A DNA stretch of 64,000 nucleotides, taken from Bdellovibrionales bacterium (GTDB lineage: Bacteria > Bdellovibrionota > Bdellovibrionia > Bdellovibrionales > UBA1609). Location: the NCBI GenBank assembly GCA_016716765.1, contig JADJVA010000020.1, forward strand, positions 558,001 through 622,000, written 5' to 3'. Numbering within the stretch: the stretch's first letter is position 1; every line of letters starts with the position of its first letter. A program made the position numbers and the translations under genes. Positions 53,324 through 63,950 of the stretch are shown piece after piece. A model generated the notes under the pieces. The model was not told the origin of the DNA. It did no database searches and saw only the letters and a list, made by a program, of their open reading frames with translations.

Positions 53324-54816
53324 TCACGCGAAAATTTGATTTAGATTCTCGAAGTTTTTCCACGCCCACTCTGAAGCCTCATTGAGATGAGACAATTGGA
53401 TGGATAGATTCTCATCCAAGTCGGCCAAAGTCCTAGCCACCCGCATCAGAGCCCGCATTCGGCGCCGAGAATCCCCCATCGTGGGCAAAAGGTTTTCTTT
53501 CACAAAGGGAGGCAGAGTCTGAGAGATCTTTGCCTCATCCGTCCTGCCGTTGACTTCGATAAAACCCATTTCCTGAATTTCAGTCAATTGGCGATTTCTT
53601 TGAAACAGACGAGCTCTTTCGATATGTTCAAAAATGCTTTGCATAGACTCCATTCCAGCATTTTTGGAATGACCCTGACCCGTCTTTGCCCAATCGCTGC
53701 TAAAGGCCAAAACGTCAAATCGATCCAGCATAGGACCACCATCCTTTCTAGATAAGATCGACAACGAGTCAGACTAAATCGGCACGGGGCTCTGCGTTCT
53801 GGAACCAAGCGCCCACAATGACAAAGGTTGGTCGTGGCCAGCAAAAGAAATCTCGCCGGTAGCGTCTGATTTTGCCCTCGGCGAGAAATGACAATCTCTC
53901 CGCTTTCTAGTGGCTCACGCAAGGATTCCTTGACCTGGGGGGAAATTCTAAAAATTCATCTAACAGAAGCAATCCACCGTGCGCCCGGGAGTAATTTCAC
54001 CTGGAAAGACCGGAATCCCCGCCAATCATCGAACTTGGAGTCACACTGTGGTGAGGTGAAACAAAGGGCCGATAGGGCGTCGAATCGCTAAACCAGCGTT
54101 TGACTCGCGCCATCTCGGGCCACAAGTGAGAGGGAGGAGGCCCAAGAAGAGCATGCAGCCCTCTGGCAAGAGTCGTCTTGCCGGAACCGGCGGGACCGGC
54201 GACCAATGTCGCATGCTCTCCGAGTGAGACTATTTTTAAAAGTTTTGCTGCTTCGGTTGGGAAATCCAATTGAGGCAAAGGAGTCGCCTCGAACTTAAAA
54301 TCACAAAGTGGTTTGGCCTCCAATTTTTCTGGACACCGCAAGCCCTTAAGATCCTTGATCATGAGGAAGGACCACGGCAGCTGTTGATCATGGTTCCCAG
54401 TAAAGATCGGGGCTTGGAGTGGGGTGATTGAAAAGAGAATCCAGGTCTCCTGGAGCATAGACTTTCCCATCAAGTCCGAGCTCGCCGTAGACATAGATAT
54501 CCTCGCCAAGCCCTTCTGGTGGCCTCATCTGGCCTGATTTCCAGAGGTAAGCACAGGCAATTGCGAGCTCCAATCCTCGACTTGATTTTCTCCAATGTGA
54601 AGGTCTCAAGTTAATAAGAATTTGCTGCCCGGCTGGCCATTTGAACCCTTGAGTCTTGAGGGCCGATTTGATCTTCAGTCCACTTTCTCGAATAGCCGTA
54701 TCTGGCAAGCCCATAATTTGAAGCTGATTCACACCTGGGAGCAGGTTCAGCTCAACCTCAATAGAAACCAGCTCCATTCCTTTTCGGACAAATGAATAAA
54801 TTCTCATAAATCCCAT
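53324..54816 (-). pseudogene. comM: Mg-chelatase-like ATPase ComM/YifB, frameshifted
   Basis: Fragments in several frames join into one ComM. The N-terminal part (GVNQLQIMGLPDTAIRESG, VYGELGLDGKV) is followed by Walker A AGPAGSGKTTLARGL, then the LLLLDEFLEF Walker B region, the ESLREPLESGEIVISRRGQ stretch, LLLATTNLCHCGRLVPERR, and a C-terminal part (SRRRMRALMRVARTLADL). There are at least four one-base breaks, several in G or C runs. ComM is a hexameric helicase for branch migration in natural transformation. The corrected length is about 495 residues, normal for the family. ATG at 54807 is a close alternative. Confidence 0.82.
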
Positions 54817-54927
54817 TGATGCAAAAAGAAGGAAGCGAGAAGTCCTATTCTTTCGGTCGCGGGCTAAATAGAGTCCAGAGTTCGAATCAGATCGGACAAA
54901 CCCCAGAGCTAAAATTCAGATTTTTCT

Positions 54928-55796
54928 TTATTTCTCGGCGGGCTCAGACAAAGGATGATGTCGATCGATCTCTTCTCGAATTTTTTTGCCGACACTGATG
55001 TATAAACTTGCGTTGTTTGAATACTGAATGCCCAAGAAGTACCTGAATCGATCTGAGGTCGGCTCCCGATTCAAGGAGTGCCGTTGCGCAACCATGCCGA
55101 AACCGATGAGGCCCCATCGGTTCGTCGAAGCCCGCCTTGATAGACCAAGCCGACAACCAGCGCCAAATGTCCACACGGGAAGGCCGATGACCTCGATCAT
55201 TTAGCAAAACGGCTGAATTCTCGCCCTTCACAAGATAAGGCCTCACTTCTGCCAAATAATCCCTTAGCTCACGCATGAGCTTGACCGTCAGGGGAATTAA
55301 TCTTTCTTGCCACCTTTTCCAAGCACCTTAATCCAGGCTTCAGTTTCATTGAGGTCAGACAACTCAAGTCCCACGAGTTCGCTGACCCGACACCCAAGGC
55401 CAAAGAGCAACAAAAGAGTGATCTGATTGCGCGCTGTTCGATAGGAATTTCCACTTCGCAGGCTTGAATAAGACGATGAAACTCGTCCGCAGTGAGCCCT
55501 CGAGGAAGAGTGACGTTGACCTTCGGAGGACGCAATTGCCTCAACTCAGGCACCGTCATTCCCTGCTTTTTCACAAAAGCGAAAAAGGTCCGCAAACTGC
55601 TGACCACCCTCGCCTGAGACCTTACACTCCAAGCCTCGCTGACTCAAAATTCATATAGTCTGGAAATATCGGAATGCTTTTCCGGAAATTCTTCAAAAAG
55701 CTCCAAGTCACGACGATATGCCATAACGGTGTTCAGTGACCGTCCTCGTACATGCTGCAAATCATCGAAGAACTCAACCCAGTACTGTAGTGCCAT
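54928..55796 (-). pseudogene. xerC: Tyrosine recombinase XerC/XerD, frameshifted
   Basis: Joining frames gives a normal Xer. The N-terminal core-binding domain (YWVEFFDDLQHVRGRSLNTV) starts at ATG 55796. The catalytic domain follows with an Arg-containing LGCRVSEL stretch, the GPHRFRHGCATALLE box (H-x-x-R), the LGHS segment, and the C-terminal VGKKIREEIDRHHPLSE end with the tyrosine expected just before it. About six single-base breaks occur, several in A or T runs. It resolves chromosome dimers at dif. Symbol xerC is chosen by general resemblance; xerD is possible. Confidence 0.78.
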
Positions 55797-55908
55797 AAAG
55801 AATGCGTGTTATATCAGAAAGCACCCTAACGCCAAAGACTTTTCTGGTCCCTTGTTTTCCCTGTCCTGCCTCGACCTGCTCAGCTCAGGCTTTGAATTCA
55901 AAATATGC

Positions 55909-56594
55909 TCAATGGTGCTCACTTGCGCTCAATTCTTCCTCACTGGCCACCAAAACCAACCAAGGTCGAAATTTTCCGAGAAAATCTTCGTTGTTGTTCG
56001 CATCAAAATCCCAAAGACTCAATTGAATTGTTCCTTTAAATCATCAGTTCCGTCAACAAGATCATAGCTCCTAACCAAAATACGCTTGCCACTGCTATCA
56101 GACATCTCCACTTCAAATTCCTCACCGTTCACAATGCCATTGCCCCTTTGGCTGACAAACACTTTTGTCACGTGTGCTGTTTGTCCCTTAAGTACAAAAT
56201 CAATGAGAAGAGCATTTTCATGCTCTCCAGACTCATTTTTAAATCAACAAAAATGGCTCTTTGCCATATCCATGTCGAGAGGCGACAAATCGCCTGATTG
56301 TCCCACAAAGCTAAAGTCCAAAATAGCCAAAACACTTGCAGGTGGGCCCATCGTGCCTTCTTGATCTGACCAGCCTTCCGCAAAATAGAGAGCTGCGTTT
56401 TCATTTGATGCTATCGTCAAAAAAGATGACATCCCCCCTGCGCCTGAGCTCTGTTTAAATTCCTCTATCAACTCAAAGAGTATTTGATCGTCAATTCCAG
56501 CATCGGCCTCTCGCCACTGATAGGAGCATCCGGAAGTAAAAATTGCGACTAACAACGCACCTATTAATGACCATTTCGCTCTCACATTTTTCAT
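55909..56594 (-). pseudogene. Lipoprotein of unknown function, frameshifted
   Basis: The start has MKNVRAKW and a signal ending in FTSGC (lipobox). The first frame ends after KSHFC; reading on in other frames gives a continuous protein (SGEHENALLIDFVLKGQTAH, VEMSDSSGKRILVRSYDL, FDANNNEDFLGKFRPW) to a stop near 55909. The last part contains an acidic loop (DANNNED) like calcium-binding repeats. No family is recognised. The reconstruction is inference from coding pattern. Confidence 0.55.
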
Positions 56595-56656
56595 TTGGTC
56601 CCTCAACTACTTTCTCACTGGCCCAAATTTTTCTCGTAGATCTGTTTCTCATAGAT

Positions 56657-57290
56657 CTAATAAGTAAAGAAAAATTTATTTAAAGGCGGATAACCAGGGT
56701 ACCCGACCACACAGGCAACGCATAACCGAGTCAACAATAACGTCAGCCATGAGACCACAAGGATAAACGCGACTCCATCGTCAACAAGGTTTGGCTGAAC
56801 GCCCCGTATAATTCCATAATCAAAGCGCAAGCGAACGATCGTTCCATCGGTATGACGAGCCTCTAGTGAAAGACCACGAAATCCACCCAGCGAAGAATCC
56901 CACTGACCATTTGCCGTTGTGGCAACCTGATAGACCCCGATGGGCATGGGACAATACTGAGAGGAAACTCTCACCGACATGATTCCAATAGCTGGAGACC
57001 GGACCACTATAACCGGAAAATCCTGAGGCACCAGCCGATCCAGTAAATGTAAGGCCAAGCTCAAGACGGTAATTAGCCAGTGTTCCTCCATTGAAACCGA
57101 GTGCGGCCCCAAGCTGGGTTCCATCAGCAATGCAATTTGGACAACCTGGATTGTATGGATTTGCTGGAGTCGTCGCCGTCTTGCCGTCTTTCTTTCCACA
57201 AGCGGTGGTCATCATGGCCAATGAGACCATCAGAAAGGCAAAGAAACTCCAAACAACAAAGTTCTTTATTTGGTATTTTTGATTCTTCAT
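56657..57290 (-). pseudogene. Lipoprotein of unknown function, frameshifted
   Basis: The ATG at 57290 begins a lipoprotein signal ending in MMTTACGKKD. The mature region has CPNC near residue 50 and is glycine-rich. The frame breaks after VGESFLS, and the coding pattern continues in another frame (YCPMPIGVYQVATTANGQWD, LEARHTDGTIVRLRFDYGII), ending near 56657. It appears to be a family of small secreted proteins; no function can be given. Confidence 0.5.
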
Positions 57291-57360
57291 ATTATTACCT
57301 GTTTCCTGTTTTCCTTTTTTCCTGTTTAAAGATTCCGTAAATTGTTCAATCATTTAACTA

Positions 57361-58136
57361 TCAATAGTTATCCAATATTTCCTTCGTCTCGCCATTAAAG
57401 GCTTCATCTAAGACCATTCCAGCAAAACTGCCGAGTTCAACGTAGTCACTGTCAGGATAAATGCTGCGAGTTGTATCCACTGAACGATCTGTTTTCCATG
57501 CCCGACAATCATATGGTCCAAGAGAAACAAACCAACATCGAGTGGGAGGATGGGGAGCATAAGTCAAACCGAAATTCTTAAAATAAACTTTGCCGCCCAA
57601 AAGATCTTCCAGGACCTTTTCCATCACCGAGATCGATCCACTCATCGATCACGACAATAAGACCGCCAAGAAAATCTTCGAAAAAACCATGGTAGGCATA
57701 CTTGTTATCTTTATGTTGCCAAATATTAAATTGAACTTCTTTCTCACTCGATCCTGAAGTGAAGTAACCTTCTTCTTGGTACCCATTATCAACGTAGCTG
57801 ATAGTGACAACGCCACCGTACCCATTTCCAGCTTTGGTCAGATTCACATTCAGTCGAATGTCTTTTGGGCTGTTCATGGGACGACCCGTGTACTCACCCA
57901 TGCGCTTATTTTTTCTCTCTGATCAACACCAGTAATCTTAAGCTCTGCTGATCCTCCCCACTCCCAATTGGATCCTGGACCTTGTCCCGGACCGTTTCCA
58001 GGAGGAACATACGGCCCTTGCGGAACCTCAACAACAGGAGGTGTATCAGGAGGAGTCTCTTTCTTTTTTTCCTTTGCACAGCCAGCCAGTACCGCCAGGC
58101 CAACGATAGCTACCAGAATGTTTTTCTTCGCATCAT
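57361..58136 (-). pseudogene. Lipoprotein with Pro-rich linker, frameshifted
   Basis: A lipoprotein signal (VAIVGLAVLAGCAKEKKK) starts near 58133 after restoring one base. A Pro-rich linker (TPPDTPPVVEVPQGPYVPPG) and a beta domain follow (ELKITGVDQ, YTGRPMNSPKDIRLNVNL, GGVVTISYVDNGYQEEGYF, FKNFGLTYAPHPPTRCWFV). At least three frame changes occur, at about 58130, 57895 and 57620. The corrected protein is near 255 residues and likely sits in the outer membrane. No known family. Confidence 0.55.
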
Positions 58137-58862
58137 AATCACAACCTCTGTTAAGCCCGACAAACCAGGCTCGTTTCTAACAACCAGTTAGTGCCAGGCC
58201 CGTGCCCAAATGAGACGAGTGTCTATAACTATTTGAAACAACTAGATAAATGTATATTTTTATATGATGGCTAGACACCATGAAGAAGTGTCAAACAGAC
58301 GGTGTCCAGACATAAATTGTCATTTTCTGTGAAACCTTTGTATTTACAATGGTATAGCAAATTTAGAAGTCTGGCTTTAGCACCTGCACCACCTTAGCCC
58401 CGGGATTCTTGCCTTTGGCAGCATTCGCACAGATCATTACTAACGAAATGAAAAAAGCTAAAGGTTTTGTCAATTCCGCCGACATAGGACTTAGGGAGTT
58501 CGAACAATGACTAAAATAAACTCAGCCAGCCTTCTTGCCGCTTGTGCCGTCATCTTTTTGTAGTGAAGGTTATCATCGGCGTTATGGGTTGAGACACAAA
58601 CGTTAAGCGAACCTAATAAAAAACCAATCAGGGTTTTTAAGCCCCTTCTTTGGGTGTCTAAAGCACGCAGATTTAAATTATAGCCCGAAACTGTACCTCT
58701 AACTGTGGCCTATGAATTGCATGAGTCTCGTTGTGACACATACAGAATTGCGTTTGTAACTCTCCATCCTGATTTGTGTGTTTGCGGCAGTAGTTTATCA
58801 GGTAAGGTTTTCATCAAGTTGGTGATCTGATGTTTTGTAGAAGCCTGAATGAAGATAGCATT
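58137..58862. other. Intergenic stretch with fragmentary signal-peptide-like frames
   Basis: No well-supported gene lies here. On the plus strand, an ATG at 58507 opens a short signal-like peptide that stops after 18 codons. On the minus strand, 58485-58363 could encode a 40-residue secreted peptide (start MSAELTKPLAFF), without a good binding site. An inverted pair GACACC...GGTGTC occurs around 58275-58310. Given the indels nearby, these may be pieces of a small gene. Confidence 0.35.
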
Positions 58863-59501
58863 TTAAATTAGATTTCTCATATGTCCCCAAGCCTGCTTCT
58901 TTCTGCCCGCAACTTCGGTCCCAACTCCAAGCATCTCTGAGAGGGAGTAAGTCAGCCGCCACTGGCGTCCGGCATAATTCACGTCACTCCCAACCCGAGC
59001 ATTTGCAATTCCAAATTGATCGGCCCACTGCCTGCCAAAGATTAAACCTGCGGGTATTTGTATACCTTCTAACAGAGACAACAAGTCAGCCTCTGAACCC
59101 GACCCACGCAAATATAATACTTGATTGGAATACAATGCTGTCATGATCCTCATGAATAACTCTTGAATCTCGCCAGACATTGGTTCCGGGAGATAGACAA
59201 AAATCTTTGCCGAATCAAGATCTCCTTCAATCTGCCAATTCGAAGACTTCCCCTTGCTCTCAGTTTTGATTGTAGGTTCATGTATGGATTCAGACCCAGC
59301 CGAAGATTTAAAATCAATCTTTAGATCTTTCTCCCCCTTACGATACGGGTGAATGATGTGGGCCAGGCCCAAGACCTGAACCAAATAAGTCTCTCGTGGC
59401 GAAAAACTGACATTGACTCTATTGACATTCAATCTACTCATCGGCCCCAGGCTAACAGAGGGACCCTCGCTCGTCACTGAATACCCCAACCAATAACCCA
59501 C
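58863..59501 (-). CDS. Protein of unknown function
   Basis: The frame is 212 residues and starts at a GTG with no clear binding site; an ATG-led frame just upstream (MMRWGSGWVIGWGIQ) stops after 15 codons and may be its real N-terminus after an indel. It has alternating beta and helical segments, few cysteines and no transmembrane helix. No domain recognised. It is unclear whether it is complete. Confidence 0.4.
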   Translation of the reverse strand: MGYWLGYSVTSEGPSVSLGPMSRLNVNRVNVSFSPRETYLVQVLGLAHIIHPYRKGEKDLKIDFKSSAGSESIHEPTIKTESKGKSSNWQIEGDLDSAKIFVYLPEPMSGEIQELFMRIMTALYSNQVLYLRGSGSEADLLSLLEGIQIPAGLIFGRQWADQFGIANARVGSDVNYAGRQWRLTYSLSEMLGVGTEVAGRKKQAWGHMRNLI

Positions 59502-59696
59502 CCACTACCCCAACGCATCATCATAGACTGCCTTGAATGGGACGAAACCGAAGCAAGTGATCAGAGCAGGGGGATAAGTCGGCAAAATTTTCCTCCGCCT
59601 CAGGACCAAATTCATGCCTTTTCTGACTGATGCCTTCAGAACAAAAAATGAAATCCGATAATTAACTTGTGAATCCTATTTCAACAAGGAGGGGAA

Positions 59697-60009
59697 ATGG
59701 ATAACTTAAAAAAGACAAAAGAAACGAATTTACAGGCAAATGAGCCCCAGGTTGTAGCAGAATTCCGCATCAACGCAGTGCCAACCCAGACAGATCAATT
59801 CCTGATGGACTACAACCACTGCTGTCTCTGTGGAAACGAACTCCTGTTTACCCATGCAACGGATTTTGCTGCTTTGCACGTCCAAGAAGAGTCTTTTTTG
59901 TACGAAGTGCAACATTCGCACAAGGCAAAAATCACCACGGCCTTCAATAGAAAATAAGAAAAAATCATATCAAGTGGAAGCACTGCGCTACCCACTTTCT
60001 ATCTACTGA
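59697..60009 (+). CDS. Small zinc-ribbon-like protein, apparent frameshift
   Basis: AAGGAGGGG precedes the ATG. Residues DYNHCCLCGNELLF give a CxxC-type pair. The first frame goes on to 59957, but removing one T from the T6 run near 59890 yields SFCTKCNIR, a second CxxC, in the other frame, which ends near 60009. A four-cysteine zinc ribbon is a more natural protein than the uncorrected frame. Function unknown. Confidence 0.55.
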
Positions 60010-60203
60010 CAGTGAGCCAATAACCTCGCTATAAGTAATTCAAATTGAGCGTTAATGAATACGTTCTCCTCAGCATGGGGGGACGTATGAGCAATGCGCG
60101 TTCAAAATAAGTAGAAAACAAATCCCGAAACCCTTTGGTATGGTTTGGTTTAAATTCGTTTTGGTTTTGCGCTGGCTGTACTCACTGAGGAAGACCCATA
60201 TTT

Positions 60204-61776
60204 ATGAGCAAAATAGTCATTGGAGTACCCAAAGAAATAAAATCAGGGGAAGCCCGGGTTGCAGTCACGCCAGAGAGTGTTGCGAAGCTGATAAAAATGG
60301 GATTTTCGGTCCAGATCGAAAAGGGTGCTGGGGGAGCCCGCTAGTTTTTCTGATTCGAACTATACCCTAGCTGGAGCACGTGTTCTTGAGAGTCCTGCGG
60401 ACGTATGGAGCCAAGCCGACCTCATTCTTAAAATCAATCCACCTCAGTGGAACCCTCGAACCAACTCTCACGAAGCAGATCTCCTCAAAAAGGAAGCACA
60501 TCTCATTAGCTTTATTTGGCCAGCTCAGAATTCAGATTTGCTCAAGAAACTATCCCAATCCAAGGTGACTGCGCTCGCCCTGGACTGCATCCCACGGATT
60601 TCGCGAGCCCAGAAGATGGACGTGCTGAGTTCGATGGCAAACATTGCAGGTTACCGCGCTGTCATCGAGGCCGCTCATCAATTTGGCCGTCTTTTCACTG
60701 GACAGATCACCGCCGCTGGCAAAAAATGCCTCCAGCAAAGTTCTCGTTATCGGCGCAGGAGTTGCAGGGACTTGCTGCTGTCCGGGGCCGCTCGAGCTCT
60801 TGGAGCTATCGTCAGGCCCTTCGACACTCGTCCAGAAGTGAAAGAACAAGTCAAAAGCATGGGCGCTGAGTTTCTCGAACTCAAATTTAAAGAAGAGGGT
60901 TCGGGCGGGGGCGGCTACGCAAAGGTCATGAGTCCCGAGTTTATCAAAGCTGAAATGGAGCTCTTTGCAAGGCAAGCAAAAGAAGTCGACATCATTATTA
61001 CCACCGCTCTCATCCCAGGAAAAAAAGCTCCTCTTTTGATTGATGGTGCAACGGTCGCTCTCATGAAAGAGGGATCCGTCATTGTCGATATGGCCGCTGA
61101 ACAGGGCGGCAATTGCGAATTTAGTCAAGCTGACCAGATCGTTAAAAAATGTGGAGTGACCATCATTGGCTATACAAATCTTGCCAGCCGACTCGCAACG
61201 ACAGCCAGCGAACTACTTGCCTCAAACCTCGTTCACCTTCTGACAGACATGACAAAAGGTGAAACTGGTTACCACATCGATATGAAGGACGAAGTCATTC
61301 GTGGCGCCCTTATTTTAAACAGTGGTGAAATCACTTGGCCTCCTCCGGCCCCAGCAACTCCTCCAATTGTTCTCGAAAAAGTTTCCTCCGAAAATAAAAG
61401 CCTGCAGTCAAACCAGAGTTGAAAAAGGCGAAAAAATTCTCGAGAGTTGATTTCACTTTACTTGGAATGGCCGCTCTTTTTTTTCCTTGGCCAAAATGCA
61501 CCCTCAGAATTTCTTGGCCATTTTAGCGTCTTTATTCTCGCAATCGTGATTGGTTGGCAAGTGGTCTGGAACGTGGCTCCGGCCCTCCACACTCCTCTCA
61601 TGAGCGTAACCAATGCAATCAGTGGCATTATTATCATCGGAGCGCTTGTTCAGTTGCGTGGCGACTCACTTGGAATTGCCGGTGCACTTTCGTTAATTGC
61701 CGTCGTTATTGCTTCGATTAATATTGCTGGCGGTTTTTTAGTAACAAAACGCATGCTACAAATGTTTCATAAGTAG
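60204..61776 (+). pseudogene. pntA: NAD(P) transhydrogenase subunit alpha PntA (full-length type), frameshifted
   Basis: The protein begins MSKIVIGVPKEIKSGEARV and continues in changing frames: EPASFSDSNYTLAGARVLES, then VLVIGAGVAG-type NAD-binding Rossmann loop, RALGAIVRPFDTRPEVKEQ, IITTALIPGKKAPLLI, MAAEQGGNCE. A C-terminal membrane part follows (HFSVFILAIVIGWQVVW, TPLMSVTNAISGIIIIGALV). At least six one-base breaks are visible, some gains and some losses in G, A or T runs. Joining gives about 524 residues, like E. coli PntA (510), rather than the split PntAA/PntAB form. It pumps protons while passing hydride from NADH to NADP+. Confidence 0.85.
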
Positions 61777-61784
61777 GAGAAAAG

Positions 61785-63200
61785 ATGTCCGAAGGACTTC
61801 TCACCGTTTCTTATCTTGCTGCGAGCCTTCTATTTATTTTAAGCCTCGGTGGACTTTCCCATCAAGAAACTGCACGCAAAGGCAACCTCTATGGCGTTTT
61901 TGGAATTGCAATCGCCATATTGGTCAGTCTTGTTGGCGCTCATGGACTGAGACTGATCTCTTCCGTCATGGCCATCTTATTGGGTGGAGCCATTGGAGCC
62001 CTCATCGCGGCGCGAGTGGCAATGACGGCTATGCCAGAATTAGTTGCTATTTTGCACAGTTTTGTGGGACTTGCGGCCGTTCTGGTGGGGGCTTCGAGTT
62101 TTTTGGTGGAGATATTGAAAAACCTCAATGGCATGGCTCAGCTCATTCATGAAATTGAAATCTTCGCTGGTGTTGTTATCGGTGGAATTACCTTCACAGG
62201 CTCAATCGTCGCATTTGCAAAACTTCGGGGCTCCATCAGTGGCAAGCCCTTGCTCCTACCAGCCAGACATATTCTGAATTTGTCTTCTCTCATTGGCTGT
62301 GTCGTACTCGGCATCTTGATTTCACAGATGATGGGGCTAGAACAAAGCTCGGCCCTTTTCATCAGCATGATTCTCATTTCTTTTTTTATGGGCTGGCATT
62401 TGGTCATGGCTATCGGAGGGGCTGATATGCCGGTCGTTGTTTCTATGCTCAACTCTTATTCTGGGTGGGCCGCGGCGGCCACGGGTTTTATGCTTTCCAA
62501 TGATCTCCTCATTGTAACTGGAGCGCTCGTTGGAAGCTCAGGTGCTATTCTGAGTTATATCATGTGCAAGGCCATGAACCGTTCGATTTGGAGTGTGATC
62601 TTTGGAGGGTTCGGTGCAAGTCCCTCAAAATCAGCTCAGACCAAAATTCCGCCTGCCCAGGTGTTGTCCATGAAATCAGCGCAGAAGAAACCGCAGACCT
62701 CATGCTCAACGCACAAAATATCATGATTATCCCGGGATACGGAATGGCCGTAGCTCAAGCTCAGCACCCTATTAAAGAAATCACTTCTCTCCTCAGAGAT
62801 CGAGGGGTCAACGTCCGATTTGGAATACATCCTGTTGCGGGGAGACTACCTGGTCACATGAACGTGCTTCTCGCAGAGGCCAGCGTTCCCTACGATATTG
62901 TGTTTGAAATGGATGAAATCAATCGCGACTTTCCCGACATTGATGTCACGCTCGTTATTGGTGCCAACGACATTGTGAACCCAGGGGCACTTGATGACCC
63001 CTCAAGTCCCATTTTCGGAATGCCCGTCCTTGAATGTTGGAAATCAAAACACGTCATCGTCATGAAAACGAAGTATGGCTTCAGGATACTCGGGCATCGA
63101 AAAATCCCCTCTTCCACAATGACAATACAAAGATGCTTTTGGCGATGCAAAGCAGAAGGTATCCAATATTTTGAACTCGATTCAAACTCAATCTCATTAG
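61785..63200 (+). pseudogene. pntB: NAD(P) transhydrogenase subunit beta PntB, frameshifted
   Basis: The frame is intact for about 290 residues of membrane domain (LLTVSYLAASLLFILSLGGL, GADMPVVVSMLNSYSGWAAA). It then breaks near 62640 (one A lost in AAAA), resumes with NIMIIPGYGMAVAQAQHPIK, GIHPVAGRLPGHMNVLLAEA and GANDIVNPGA (NADP-binding domain), and is broken three more times near 63063-63145. The corrected C-terminus is close to GDAKQKVSNIL with a stop at 63198-63200. Total length is about 471 residues (E. coli PntB, 462). It follows pntA after eight bases. Confidence 0.88.
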
Positions 63201-63278
63201 CTGAAATCTGACTGTCCAGTTTGATTGGGCAAGTGCTCATTATAACTGGCCTGGTTGATTGTTGTTCCAAACTCCACG

Positions 63279-63383
63279 CTGAACTAAATCCCAGGAATTC
63301 AGGACTTCAAACATGCGTCGCAGCAGCGCTCCCTTTGTGAGCACTGCACCAAGCCGAACCCTGGATCCTGAATTCCTGGATTT
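63279..63383. repeat. Hairpin module, left copy
   Basis: Arms at 63279-63304 and 63364-63383 share AATTCAGGA / TCCTGAATT cores and are near-complementary around a loop of about 59 bases. Its loop matches the right copy in reverse complement (GAGCACTGCACCAAGCCGAA is shared), so the module was copied in inverted orientation. Confidence 0.6.
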
Positions 63384-63439
63384 TCTTGGACACAGATTCA
63401 TCAAAGCTTGCGGGCCAGCCGCTGTATTAAAATTTGAAT

Positions 63440-63760
63440 TTCCTTGGCGAGACTCCTAAAAATCAGTCGCACCACGGTCGTTCGAAAGTTTCTTTTTTCG
63501 GTGACCATGATCGTGAACCGCGCCGACCGACAGATCATTGATTTTTGCGTGAGTCGAATGTCGGCCAAGGGCAGCTCAAAAAGATTGGATTTGATCCTTT
63601 ATTATCTCTTAATCACACCTACGCCATGCTCAGAGCCAATATCAATCGGCTCATACGTAAAACCTGATGTACAACGAAAGATCCCAAAAGGCTTAAGGAT
63701 CATATTGACCTCAGTGAATTTTCACAATCACCAGATCATCTCTCAGTGAAAGCTTCGAAA
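63440..63760 (+). pseudogene. Transposase remnant
   Basis: Several frames give pieces with transposase character: a helix-turn-helix-like LLKISRTTVVRKFLF, a stretch ending FCVSRMSAKGSS that resembles the central catalytic part of some transposases, and a C-terminal LNHTYAMLRANINRLIRKT. The pieces lie in different frames and part of the middle is missing, so no functional enzyme is encoded as written. The family cannot be named with confidence. Confidence 0.5.
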
Positions 63761-63836
63761 AGAAAGATCTAGATTTTAATACAGCGGCTGGCCCGCAAGC
63801 CTTTGGTGAATCTGTTGTGTCCAAGATACAGGGAGC

Positions 63837-63950
63837 TGGCTGAACTAAATCTCAGGAATTCAGGATCGAGTTCGGCTTGGTGCAGTGCTCACAAAGGAGC
63901 GCCTGGACCCATGTTTGAAGATCCTGAATTCCTGAGATTTAGTTCAGCCA
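63837..63950. repeat. Hairpin module, right copy, 31-bp perfect arms
   Basis: Bases 63837-63867 and 63920-63950 are perfectly complementary over 31 positions around a 52-base loop. The arms contain AACTAAATCTCAGGAATTC. This is long enough to form a very stable cruciform or RNA hairpin. Together with the left copy it suggests a dispersed repeat or transposon-end structure. Confidence 0.75.

Noticed and set aside
58363..58485. 40-residue minus-strand secreted peptide
   Set aside because: The signal-like sequence is suggestive, but there is no binding site, the region is rich in indels, and nothing supports it; it is only mentioned in the intergenic entry.
61447..61776. Separate pntAB gene
   Set aside because: Restoring two homopolymer indels joins it in frame with the upstream pntA, giving a full-length PntA; the TTG start has no binding site.
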